Of a DNA stretch of 64,000 nucleotides, positions 17,989 through 25,334 are shown one piece after another. The notes beneath the pieces are model-generated. The model did no database searches and was not told the DNA's origin. It saw only the letters and a list, made by a program, of their open reading frames with translations. Where the stretch lies: NCBI GenBank assembly GCA_965243105.1, contig CBDEUC010000002.1:434001-498000 (forward strand), given 5' to 3'. This stretch comes from WLWS01 sp965243105 (lineage in GTDB: Bacteria > Pseudomonadota > Gammaproteobacteria > Eutrophobiales > Eutrophobiaceae). Position 1 is the first letter of the stretch, and each line of letters starts with the position of its first letter. The translations under genes were made by a program, and so were the position numbers.

Positions 17989-18624
17989 TTAGTTATCGAG
18001 TTTTTCTACTTGTTCAACGGCTTCCCTGGTAAGGTTTCGAATCTTTTCAAAATCTTTTTCCTGGAGTAAAGATGAGGCCACAAACCAGCTGCCACCCACG
18101 GCGGCAACACAGGACAGGCCCAGGTAATCCATCATATTAGACAGGTTGATGCCACCGGTTGGAATAAAGCGAAGCCCGGTATGGCCATAGGGTCCGGCAA
18201 AGGCCTTGAGTGTAGATGCGCCTCCAGCCGCTTCGGCGGGAAAGAATTTCAGGACATCCAGTTGAAAGCTCCTTGCAAGTTCTATCTCTGAAGGCGTCAT
18301 GACGCCGGGCATGATTAGCAGGTCATGTTTAAGACAGGACTCGATCACTGCCGTGTTAAGACCCGGGGTAATGGCAAAGGAAACGCCTGCATCAATCAAT
18401 TGGGGAACCTGCTTATGATCAAGCACCGTTCCTGCGCCAACCATCATGCCGGGCACTTCACGACTTATTAGTTTTATTGATTCGAGAGCTGCCGTAGTGC
18501 GAAGCGTTACCTCGATAACATTAATACCGGACTCAAGCAGGCATTGCGCCAATGGCACAGCATCCGTGCTGTCATCAATAACAGCGACGGGCATGAGACG
18601 GGATTGAAGTACCTTTTCTATCAT
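17989..18624 (-). CDS. eda: 2-dehydro-3-deoxy-6-phosphogluconate aldolase
   Basis: Class I aldolase that cleaves KDPG to pyruvate and glyceraldehyde 3-phosphate, the last step of the Entner-Doudoroff and hexuronate routes. The 211-residue protein carries the base-providing glutamate in INVIEVTLRT, the phosphate loop GAGTVL, and the Schiff-base lysine in LKFFPAEAAGG. Length is typical. Its ATG overlaps the stop of the Fe-S protein gene as ATGA, so the two are translationally coupled, and kdgK follows three bases after its stop. Confidence 0.93.
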   Translation of the reverse strand: MIEKVLQSRLMPVAVIDDSTDAVPLAQCLLESGINVIEVTLRTTAALESIKLISREVPGMMVGAGTVLDHKQVPQLIDAGVSFAITPGLNTAVIESCLKHDLLIMPGVMTPSEIELARSFQLDVLKFFPAEAAGGASTLKAFAGPYGHTGLRFIPTGGINLSNMMDYLGLSCVAAVGGSWFVASSLLQEKDFEKIRNLTREAVEQVEKLDN

Positions 18625-19574
18625 TGGCGCTTGCTCAGCAGCGTTTCAGAAAGCGATGGGCCTCGTCCAGGTTTGCTCCAGGGACAAACCTGGATGCATA
18701 TCCCGCAGCCATAGGTCTTGGAAAAGTAGGGTACACAGCGATCGAAATCTACGTACCATTTTTCTTCACCTCTTACCATTTGCTTATCATCACTGATAGC
18801 ATCCACAGGGCAATCCGTTGTGCAGCGCCTGCAGGTAGCACACAGGTCTTCGACGCCGATATCAACCGGCTTATCAAGGGAGAGAGGCAGGTCGGTGAGG
18901 ACCGTGGCGAGCCTGAAATCGGAACCAAGTTCCTTGCTTATCACGGAACCATGTTTTCCAAGCTGTCCCACTCCTGCACGAATGGCGATGGGTATGTGAA
19001 GTATGTCTGCACTTTCGCAATAGGCCCGGGCAGGCCAGCCCATTTTCCTGATCCGCCGCGCAAGTTGGACCACGATTCGGGTTATTTCCGTGTACGCGCG
19101 TATTGTTTCGAGTCCACCTGCCAGCCAGGTGACATTCTTTTTCATCACGTCAAATTGCATAGGGTAGGCAATTGAAATGGCATAGCGATAAGAAGTTGTA
19201 TAGCCCTCGTAACAGTCCATTTCGCTGATTTCGGTAATTCCTGCCAGTCCGGCTCCAAGCTCCCTGGCAATTTGCTTGATCTCCCCGCTCATTGCATCGC
19301 GATCGCTGATCTCGCGAACCTCGCTGGCCATGGCACCGTCCGCGTGACGCAGCTGCAGGCGGGAAAACATGCCGCGTACAAACAGGCTGAACGGCATTGT
19401 CATCAGGAAAAACATTTCCAGCTTTTCCCATTCAAGATTTCGAAATCCGGAACCATGGAATATTTGCCTTGCGCGTCTTTTAACGGTTTCACCAAGGCCA
19501 TTCAGCACGTTGCCGGAAACAGGCGGCTTACGGTATTCAAACTGGAGATCTGCGGACTGGTATTGGCTGCTCAT
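18621..19574 (-). CDS. Reductive-dehalogenase-like / QueG-like double [4Fe-4S] protein
   Basis: A 317-residue protein with a corrinoid-enzyme-like domain (about 90-225) and two ferredoxin-type motifs: C235-x2-C-x2-C-x3-C245 and C270-x9-C-x2-C-x3-C287, both with a proline after the last cysteine. The stretch IRAGVGQLGKHGSVIS followed by FRLATVLTDLPL closely follows the conserved block of RdhA proteins (AGLGE.GR..., V.TDLPL), which bind cobalamin; epoxyqueuosine reductase QueG shares this fold. It lacks the HEAT domain of QueG and I see no Tat signal, but there is a hydrophobic patch near 53-68. Its gene lies between a 65-aa membrane protein (stop and start adjacent) and eda (ATGA overlap). Cofactor and substrate are unproven. 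Confidence 0.75.
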   Translation of the reverse strand: MSSQYQSADLQFEYRKPPVSGNVLNGLGETVKRRARQIFHGSGFRNLEWEKLEMFFLMTMPFSLFVRGMFSRLQLRHADGAMASEVREISDRDAMSGEIKQIARELGAGLAGITEISEMDCYEGYTTSYRYAISIAYPMQFDVMKKNVTWLAGGLETIRAYTEITRIVVQLARRIRKMGWPARAYCESADILHIPIAIRAGVGQLGKHGSVISKELGSDFRLATVLTDLPLSLDKPVDIGVEDLCATCRRCTTDCPVDAISDDKQMVRGEEKWYVDFDRCVPYFSKTYGCGICIQVCPWSKPGRGPSLSETLLSKRQ

Positions 19575-19772
19575 TTAGTCCCCCAGGTAATCTTCAAGCT
19601 TTATCTTGCTATCATCCTGCTCGGCTCGACGCACTGCGCGCCGAATACGCCCGCCGAGAACAAGCCAGGTGAGCAAAAAAGACAGGCTATCGAGTACAAG
19701 ATGAACATCACGCTTCAGACTTTCCATTGGCGTGGGATTATGGCGAATAAATTTTTCTTCAAATGAACTCAT
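19575..19772 (-). CDS. Small single-span membrane protein, possible anchor of the Fe-S protein
   Basis: A 65-residue protein with a hydrophilic N-terminus, one hydrophobic segment at about 23-42 (LDSLSFLLTWLVLGG) and a basic stretch RIRRAVRRAEQ, so the C-terminus is probably cytoplasmic. Its ATG overlaps the upstream Gfo/Idh stop as ATGA and its TAA is immediately followed by the ATG of the Fe-S protein, so it is almost certainly co-translated with both. The arrangement resembles rdhB membrane anchors next to rdhA, but RdhB proteins are usually longer with two or three spans; the homology is not established. Confidence 0.7.
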   Translation of the reverse strand: MSSFEEKFIRHNPTPMESLKRDVHLVLDSLSFLLTWLVLGGRIRRAVRRAEQDDSKIKLEDYLGD

Positions 19773-20773
19773 GTCTCTTGCTGGACCTGGTACTCTCCTG
19801 GATAAACAAGATTGGCCTGTCTTCGGGTTTCATCCATCGTGTGCATGATCTGCAATGTTTCATCCAGTGGCATGAATTTACTTTCCACGAGTCCATTTTG
19901 TAAGCAATGCCATACTTCGTCAATTTCGTATTGATAGCCGTTTCCCTCGTACGGCAGCTCAAGCAGCTCGGATTCACCCGTATACAATTCAAGAGCCAGG
20001 GCAGGCGGTGCAAAAACAGGTGGATGCAAATGGATATGACCCTTGCTGCCAATTATTCTTACGTCAGGTCGAACCTGAGCTCTTAGCGAGACATATAAAG
20101 ATGCCAGGGCACCATTATCATGTTGAAGCAGGATGGCATCATGTTCATCTATACCGCCATCCCCGATTTCAACAAGGGCCTTGATCTGCGTGGGCTTCCC
20201 CAATACCAGTGAAGCCATTGAAACAAGGTAGACCCCGGCATCAAGCAATACACCGCCGCCAAGTTCCAGGTTAAAGAGGTAATGGCCGGAATCTGATTCA
20301 GGCATAAAGGCGCCGCCTGCCAGTAAAAGTTGCACATCCCCAATGGTGTCTTCCTCGAGGATCTGTCGGCACTTTTCCACAGCAGGCAGGAATCTTGTCC
20401 ACATGGCTTCCATCACGAACACACCTCGCTGCCTGGCCGTATTAATCACATTCTCAGCCTGCGCAGCATTCAGCGTAAATGGCTTCTCACAAAGTACTGG
20501 TAAACCTGCCTCAATGCATGAAAGCATGTTTTCTTCATGCAGGACATGGGGCGTGGCGATATAAACTGCGTCAAGTTCACATTCTTCGACTAGATCCCGG
20601 TACGATGGATATGCGTTTGGAACATTAAATTTTGCCGCAAAATCACTGGCGGATTGCAGGGTTCGTGAGCCGACCCCATGAATTATCGAATGACTTGCAC
20701 CTGACACAGCCATGGCAAAATTGTGGGCCATATTTCCGGTCCCCATGACCCCCCATTTTAACTTGCTTGTCAC
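19769..20773 (-). CDS. Gfo/Idh/MocA family oxidoreductase
   Basis: A 334-residue NAD(P)-dependent dehydrogenase of the glucose-fructose oxidoreductase family. The Rossmann motif GVMGTGNMAHNF is at the N-terminus, the EKP motif reads CEKPFTLN near residue 96, and the C-terminal sheet domain is complete. Members oxidise or epimerise sugars, inositols and sugar acids. It is second in the minus-strand operon, eleven bases after the SDR gene, and may prepare a sugar acid for entry to KDG. Exact substrate unknown. Confidence 0.88.
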   Translation of the reverse strand: MTSKLKWGVMGTGNMAHNFAMAVSGASHSIIHGVGSRTLQSASDFAAKFNVPNAYPSYRDLVEECELDAVYIATPHVLHEENMLSCIEAGLPVLCEKPFTLNAAQAENVINTARQRGVFVMEAMWTRFLPAVEKCRQILEEDTIGDVQLLLAGGAFMPESDSGHYLFNLELGGGVLLDAGVYLVSMASLVLGKPTQIKALVEIGDGGIDEHDAILLQHDNGALASLYVSLRAQVRPDVRIIGSKGHIHLHPPVFAPPALALELYTGESELLELPYEGNGYQYEIDEVWHCLQNGLVESKFMPLDETLQIMHTMDETRRQANLVYPGEYQVQQET

Positions 20774-20783
20774 CAGGATCTTA

Positions 20784-21566
20784 TCAGCCCTGTTTTAATG
20801 AATAACCACCGTCTACGACCATGTTGTGCCCGGTAATGAACGAGGCTTCTTTACTGCAAAGAAAATAAGCTGCACTGGCAATCTCGGCAGGCTCCGCAGC
20901 ACGTTCGAGCAAGCCATAGCCACGGGTCATCTCCCTGAGCTCATCGATACCGATACCCGACTGAGCCATGCGATTGATATGATAATCAGTAAGAGTATTC
21001 CCAGGGCTGATGGCATTTACACGAACATTGTTGGCACCGTAATCGATGGCAAGACTACGCATCAGCCCAAGTACCGCGTTTTTACTGGCGTCATAGGCTG
21101 CCATACCTGCGCATCCGGTCACCGCGTTGACAGATGCGATCATGACGATCGCTCCACCTCCGTGCTCAAGCATAAATGGCAAAATCGCCTTGCTCGCATG
21201 GGCGACACCCATGAGGTTGACGGACAGCACCCTGGACCAGTGTGCATCATCGGTATCGAGAATAGCGCCAGCGTCCTGGACCCCGGCGTTGGCGATGAGG
21301 GCGTCAACACGCTCCCATTTGCTGGCAATGCTCTCGCTGATTTCCTGTGTGATTTCGGGACTTGAAATATCCCCTGGAATCACCATGCATTGGGTACCGG
21401 CGTCAGTGAATTCTTTCGCCGCTTTGTCCAGGGCTTTCCCGGGAATATCATTGATTACGATACCGTATCCTTCTGAGGCAAAGCGCCTGCAGCAGGCAAG
21501 TCCAATTCCTGCAGCAGCACCAGTGACCATGACAACTTTTGAAGGAGAAGTGCTCACAGACGTCAT
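20784..21566 (-). CDS. Short-chain dehydrogenase/reductase (classical SDR)
   Basis: A 260-residue classical SDR. TGAAAGIG at 16-23 is the cofactor motif, NAG lies in IANAGVQDAG, and the catalytic set is seen as the serine of MIASVNAV and YDASK. The aspartate in INDIP after beta-strand 2 favours NAD(H). It is the first gene of the minus-strand sugar-acid operon, directly behind the palindrome at 21589. Sugar or sugar-acid dehydrogenation, for example the fructuronate/mannonate step that is otherwise missing from this cluster, is a reasonable guess but not shown. Confidence 0.88.
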   Translation of the reverse strand: MTSVSTSPSKVVMVTGAAAGIGLACCRRFASEGYGIVINDIPGKALDKAAKEFTDAGTQCMVIPGDISSPEITQEISESIASKWERVDALIANAGVQDAGAILDTDDAHWSRVLSVNLMGVAHASKAILPFMLEHGGGAIVMIASVNAVTGCAGMAAYDASKNAVLGLMRSLAIDYGANNVRVNAISPGNTLTDYHINRMAQSGIGIDELREMTRGYGLLERAAEPAEIASAAYFLCSKEASFITGHNMVVDGGYSLKQG

Positions 21567-21576
21567 GTATTCAGCT

Positions 21577-21605
21577 TTAACAGATTATTAGTTTAAGGTT
21601 AAACT
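21577..21605 (+). promoter_or_regulatory. Putative promoter of the medium-chain dehydrogenase gene
   Basis: TTAACA (21577-21582), 17-base spacer, TAAACT (21600-21605). On the opposite strand TTGTTA (21616-21611) and TAAACT (21593-21588 region) also stand 17 bases apart, so the palindrome here may cover both divergent promoters. Boxes are imperfect. Confidence 0.4.
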
Positions 21606-21606
21606 A
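21589..21606. promoter_or_regulatory. Operator-like palindrome TAGTTTA-AGGT-TAAACTA (perfect arms)
   Basis: Perfect inverted repeat; the symmetry extends to eight-base arms around GG. It lies 23 bases before the SDR start on the minus strand and 60 bases before the dehydrogenase on the plus strand, overlapping -10 boxes in both directions. The same 18-bp architecture occurs at 24058. Confidence 0.8.
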
Positions 21607-21616
21607 TATGCCTAAC

Positions 21617-21638
21617 AAAGCCCTTTGAAAAGGGCTTT
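21617..21638. repeat. Perfect inverted repeat AAAGCCCTTT-GA-AAAGGGCTTT in the dehydrogenase leader
   Basis: Ten-base arms with a two-base centre, so an RNA hairpin would open to a loop of about six. It lies between the palindrome and the ATG at 21666. No T-run follows on either strand, so a leader hairpin or second operator is more likely than a terminator. Confidence 0.55.
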
Positions 21639-21665
21639 ATCAACATCCAGGAGCACAAGCCAAAC

Positions 21666-22670
21666 ATGCCAGCCAGGATAATTTTTCCCGAAAAAGGCAA
21701 GGTCGAATTGCTGAAAAGTGAGTCCCGGGCTATTTCAGAAATGGATGTAAGGGTGCGCACAATATACAGCCTGATGAGTCCGGGAACAGAAGGACGCATC
21801 CTGCACCAGGAATATGAGCCTGGCACACATTTCGCGCGAATGTTTTCTTTTCCACAGCTAAAAACCGGCGTGCAGGCGATCGGTGAAGTGCTTGAGAAGG
21901 GGAAGGACGTAAAAGAATTTTCGGTGGGTGATATCGTTTACATGCGAGAAGCGCATGGTTCTGAACAGGTTCTACCAGCTATAAGTTGTTCACCAGTACC
22001 CCCTGGCATATCGCTCAAGCCAGCGTGCTGGTGTGGCCTGGCAAAAACAGCTTTCAGGGCTGCCTGGGCAGGGGAATTCAACGGGGACTCCAACGTTGTT
22101 GTCGTGGGTGCTGGACCGGTGGGGCAGATGACCCTTCGCTGGGCCGCCGCTGCTGGAGTTAACAGCCTCGCAGTTGTAGACCTGAGTGAATCACGCCTGC
22201 AGCATGCAACGCGAGGCGGCGCAGGGACGGTGCTACCGGGTAAGTTAGATGAATGCCGCGAGCAGCTGGAGGCTATTAATGATGGCAAGGGTCCCGAGCT
22301 GGTCATCGACACAACGGGAAGCGCCGCGGTTTTTCAGCCAGCGCTGTCTGTTTGCGCCAGCTATGGCAAGCTAATCCTGCTCGGTGATACCGGGTTTCCC
22401 TCAAAGCAGTGCCTGAGTTCAAGCGTGATGGAAAAAGGTCTCACCATACAGGCGACCCACGACTCCCATGATCGGGATGGCTGGGACCAGAGACGTATTG
22501 ATGCACATTTTTTTGCCGAGGTGCTGGCTGGAAATTTCGGACTGGATGGCTTGATCACGCACGAATTCAAACCTTCTGATTGCGTAGAGGCCTACAGGCT
22601 GGTTACGGATAGAAGGGAGGAGACCATGGGTGTGCTTTTTGACTGGACACTTGAAGATTACTCTTCCTGA
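21666..22670 (+). CDS. Medium-chain dehydrogenase/reductase, zinc-binding alcohol dehydrogenase-like
   Basis: A 334-residue MDR protein with a GroES-like N-terminal domain and a Rossmann domain, GAGPVGQMTLRWAAAAGV near residue 148, followed by VVDLSE whose acidic residue favours NAD(H). The usual catalytic cysteine motif (GICGTD) is replaced by LMSPGTEG, as in the group of MDR proteins related to bacteriochlorophyllide and inositol-type dehydrogenases, and I see no four-cysteine structural zinc lobe. It is monocistronic, divergent from the SDR-led operon across the shared palindrome, and probably oxidises a sugar-derived alcohol. Confidence 0.85.
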   Translation: MPARIIFPEKGKVELLKSESRAISEMDVRVRTIYSLMSPGTEGRILHQEYEPGTHFARMFSFPQLKTGVQAIGEVLEKGKDVKEFSVGDIVYMREAHGSEQVLPAISCSPVPPGISLKPACWCGLAKTAFRAAWAGEFNGDSNVVVVGAGPVGQMTLRWAAAAGVNSLAVVDLSESRLQHATRGGAGTVLPGKLDECREQLEAINDGKGPELVIDTTGSAAVFQPALSVCASYGKLILLGDTGFPSKQCLSSSVMEKGLTIQATHDSHDRDGWDQRRIDAHFFAEVLAGNFGLDGLITHEFKPSDCVEAYRLVTDRREETMGVLFDWTLEDYSS

Positions 22671-22673
22671 AAA

Positions 22674-23090
22674 CTACCTGGGCTGGTAATCGATCTCGCA
22701 GACACCACCGTGCTGCTGCATGCTTTTGTCCGTATACTGGTGAAACTCAATAAAGTTGCCATTGGGATCGTGAGCCGTCACCATCAGTGTATGATCGATC
22801 CCCAGCTCTTTCTCTGTGACTTTCACACCCTTGGACTCCAGCAGCGCTTTGGTTTGATCTACGTCTTCCACCTGCAGGGCAAAGTGGCGCATATTGCCTT
22901 CTGACTTTGGGTTCAGGACCTTGATCACTTCAATATAGGTGGTTTCCCCGACGTTCATGTAGATCCCGACAAGTTCATTTTGCTTGTTCCTGAATTCAAA
23001 CTGCCGATTGATACCGAGCCAGCCATAGAACTCCTCGGTTGGTCCAAAGTCATCTGTTTCGATACAAACGTGTGCCAGTCTAACTACCAT
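22674..23090 (-). CDS. VOC family protein (glyoxalase/dioxygenase fold)
   Basis: A 138-residue vicinal-oxygen-chelate protein with two beta-alpha-beta-beta-beta modules. Metal-ligand candidates are the histidine in RLAHVCIETDD, a glutamate in TTYIEVIK, the histidine in MRHFALQVED and the glutamate in NFIEFHQY, in the order of glyoxalase I and methylmalonyl-CoA epimerase relatives. The single-domain size suits a homodimer. Translated downstream of the SDR at 23992 with a 29-base gap. Reaction unknown: lyase, epimerase and ring-opening roles all occur in the family. Confidence 0.82.
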   Translation of the reverse strand: MVVRLAHVCIETDDFGPTEEFYGWLGINRQFEFRNKQNELVGIYMNVGETTYIEVIKVLNPKSEGNMRHFALQVEDVDQTKALLESKGVKVTEKELGIDHTLMVTAHDPNGNFIEFHQYTDKSMQQHGGVCEIDYQPR

Positions 23091-23119
23091 TATTGCTGTC
23101 CTTTGTGACAGGATTATTT

Positions 23120-23992
23120 TCAGGAAAGATCATCGCCCTTGCTCCACCAGTCATTGTCCGACACCTGGCGTAAAAAAGAGTCCCTCTCGGCATCGTCCTG
23201 TGCCAGCATTTTTCCCAGCACCATTTTTGCCACATCATCTGCCGGCCAACGCAACTGTGAACCATCTGATTGCGCAATTTTAACCAGCAGCTGCGCCAGG
23301 TCTGCAGGATCAAAGGCTTCGCCTGCCCGCGCCTGTAATTTCTCAAGGTTGTTTTCTATAAGCATTCGATAGGGTGAACTGTCCGGGTAATAAGCTGGCA
23401 GAACGGAATCTCGTTCCCCGGGGCCAGGCACAATATTGGTCGCGTACATGCCAGCCTGGACCAGGGCCAGCTTGATATTCCAACGATCAACCTCGTGCCG
23501 AAGCGCTTCTGTTGCCCCTTCAAGTGCAAACTTGCTTGCCGTATAGCTGACATCGCCTGCCAATCCGGCAATACCACTGAGAGAGGAGATCATGATGATA
23601 TATCCACTTTTTCGCTGTCTCATGTAAGGCAGGACACTACGTGTGAGAAGAAGCGGACCAAGGAGATTAGTCTCAATCACTTCTCTGACCTGGGGCTCAC
23701 TCAGGTCTTCCAGGGCACCTGGCCTGAGGATACCGGCATTGTTGACCAACACATCAACCGCACCAAGGCTGTTTTCCACGCGCTGAAAAAATGCCGGGAA
23801 GGTGTCTGAGCAGGTCACATCAAGTGTTTCAACGGTAATTTCGAGGGACTCGTCTGCTGCCGCTTTTAGCAGCGAGTCGGCGCGGGCGACATCACGCATG
23901 GTGGCAAGCACCCGGTCGCCGTTACGTGCAAATGCCAGTGCAGCGTGGTAGCCGAAACCGCTGCTGCAACCAGTGATGACAATATTTGCCAC
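23120..23992 (-). CDS. Short-chain dehydrogenase/reductase
   Basis: A 290-residue SDR. The cofactor motif is TGCSSGFG, the arginine-bearing TMRD after strand 2 suggests NADP(H), NNAG is present, and the catalytic residues lie in ISSLSGIAG and YTASK. Longer C-terminal part than the other SDR in the window. The start is a GTG at 23992 with GGGAGG seven bases upstream. It is divergent from manD across the palindrome at 24058 and heads a two-gene unit with the VOC protein. A reductive step on a sugar-acid intermediate would fit, but is not demonstrated. Confidence 0.87.
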   Translation of the reverse strand: MANIVITGCSSGFGYHAALAFARNGDRVLATMRDVARADSLLKAAADESLEITVETLDVTCSDTFPAFFQRVENSLGAVDVLVNNAGILRPGALEDLSEPQVREVIETNLLGPLLLTRSVLPYMRQRKSGYIIMISSLSGIAGLAGDVSYTASKFALEGATEALRHEVDRWNIKLALVQAGMYATNIVPGPGERDSVLPAYYPDSSPYRMLIENNLEKLQARAGEAFDPADLAQLLVKIAQSDGSQLRWPADDVAKMVLGKMLAQDDAERDSFLRQVSDNDWWSKGDDLS

Positions 23993-24029
23993 CTGCAGAC
24001 CTCCCGTACACTCAGTGGAAAAATTGTTT

Positions 24030-24058
24030 TTGACAGTTATTTCAACTGCTATTAATAT
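24030..24058 (+). promoter_or_regulatory. Putative sigma70 promoter of the manD operon
   Basis: Consensus TTGACA (24030-24035), 17-base spacer, TAATAT (24053-24058). The palindrome begins at the last base of the -10 box and covers the expected start point, the classic place for a repressor. Confidence 0.6.
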
Positions 24059-24075
24059 AGTTTATGCTTAAACTA
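24058..24075. promoter_or_regulatory. Operator-like palindrome TAGTTTA-TGCT-TAAACTA (perfect arms)
   Basis: Perfect seven-base arms, identical to those at 21589. It sits on the probable transcription start of the manD operon, 50 bases before the ATG, and 66 bases upstream of the divergent SDR gene. Confidence 0.8.
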
Positions 24076-24125
24076 ATTTAACAGAAAAGCGAAATATTTC
24101 AAGCCCAAAGAGTCATTAAAACAAG

Positions 24126-25334
24126 ATGCGAATAAGTGATATCAAGGTCATTATCAGCTGTCCCGGGCGTAATTTCGTCACCGTAAAAATTACCACCGAG
24201 GACGGTATTTATGGCATCGGTGATGCCACATTGAACGGCAGGGAACTCGCCGTTGCTGCCTACCTTGAGGAACACGTGAATCCCTGCCTGCTGGGCCGGG
24301 ATGCGAGCAAAATTGAAGATACCTGGCAGTATCTTTACCGCGGCTGTTACTGGCGACGCGGCCCGGTGACCATGACCGCCATTGCCGCTATCGATACTGC
24401 CCTGTGGGATATCAAGGCCAAGGCCGCCGACATGCCCCTGTACCAGCTTCTTGGGGGCAAAAGCAGGGAAGGTGTGATGGTTTATGGTCATGCCAACGGC
24501 GAAGACATTGAAGAAACCTGTGACGAGGTGGCGAAATATATCGATCTCGGTTATCGCGCCATTCGCGCCCAATCCGGGGTACCCGGGCTGGAATCCACCT
24601 ACGGTGTTGCCGGCGACAAGATGTTCTACGAACCAGCCGACGCTTCACTACCCACTGAGAACAGCTGGTCCACGGAAAAGTACCTGCAACATGTGCCACA
24701 GCTTTTCGAAAAACTGCGGGAAAAGTTTGGTTTTGACTACCATCTTTTGCACGACACCCATCATCGCCTGACGCCCAACGAAGCAGCGCAGCTTGGCAAG
24801 TCCCTTGAAGAGTTCAGGCTGTTCTGGCTGGAAGATACCGTGCCGGCTGAAAACCAGGAGGGCTTCAGGCATATTCGACAGCATACCACCACGCCACTGG
24901 CGGTCGGGGAGGTATTCAACACAGTCTGGGACTGTAAGGAACTCATCCAGCAGCAGCTGATCGATTATATTCGATGCACTGTTGTTCATGCCGGTGGCAT
25001 TACTCACCTGAGACGTATTGCCGATCTCGCTGCGCTTTACCACGTTCGAACCGGTTGTCACGGTGCAACTGACCTGTCCCCTGTGTGCATGGGTGCGGCT
25101 TTACACTTTGACAGCTGGGTGCCAAATTTTGGTATCCAGGAATACATGCGTCATACAGAAGAAACTGATGCCGTATTCCCGCATGATTATTTTTTTGAAA
25201 ATGGGTACCTCTACCCCGGTGATACACCGGGACACGGTGTCGATATTGACGAAAAACTCGCAGAGAAATTTCCCTACAAGCGCGCCTATCTTCCAGTGAA
25301 CAGGCTGGAAGACGGTACCATGTGGAACTGGTAA
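24126..25334 (+). CDS. manD: D-mannonate dehydratase, enolase superfamily (ManD)
   Basis: Dehydrates D-mannonate to 2-keto-3-deoxy-D-gluconate; some family members act weakly on D-gluconate instead. The 402-residue protein keeps the residues known for ManD at the same numbers: R147, Y159 and H212 as acid/base residues, and the Mg2+ ligands D210, E236 and E262 (in LLHDTHHRLTP, WLEDTVPAENQ and LAVGEVFNT). The C-terminal CHGATDLSPV block is also typical. It is the first gene of a six-gene plus-strand operon; its TAA overlaps the sulfatase ATG as TAATG. Its product would pass to KdgK and Eda, encoded in the divergent operon under the same palindrome type. Confidence 0.94.
   Translation: MRISDIKVIISCPGRNFVTVKITTEDGIYGIGDATLNGRELAVAAYLEEHVNPCLLGRDASKIEDTWQYLYRGCYWRRGPVTMTAIAAIDTALWDIKAKAADMPLYQLLGGKSREGVMVYGHANGEDIEETCDEVAKYIDLGYRAIRAQSGVPGLESTYGVAGDKMFYEPADASLPTENSWSTEKYLQHVPQLFEKLREKFGFDYHLLHDTHHRLTPNEAAQLGKSLEEFRLFWLEDTVPAENQEGFRHIRQHTTTPLAVGEVFNTVWDCKELIQQQLIDYIRCTVVHAGGITHLRRIADLAALYHVRTGCHGATDLSPVCMGAALHFDSWVPNFGIQEYMRHTEETDAVFPHDYFFENGYLYPGDTPGHGVDIDEKLAEKFPYKRAYLPVNRLEDGTMWNW

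Noticed and set aside
19272..19766. Plus-strand frame of 164 codons opposite the Fe-S protein
   Set aside because: Antisense to two well-supported, coupled genes; no ribosome binding site or family features.
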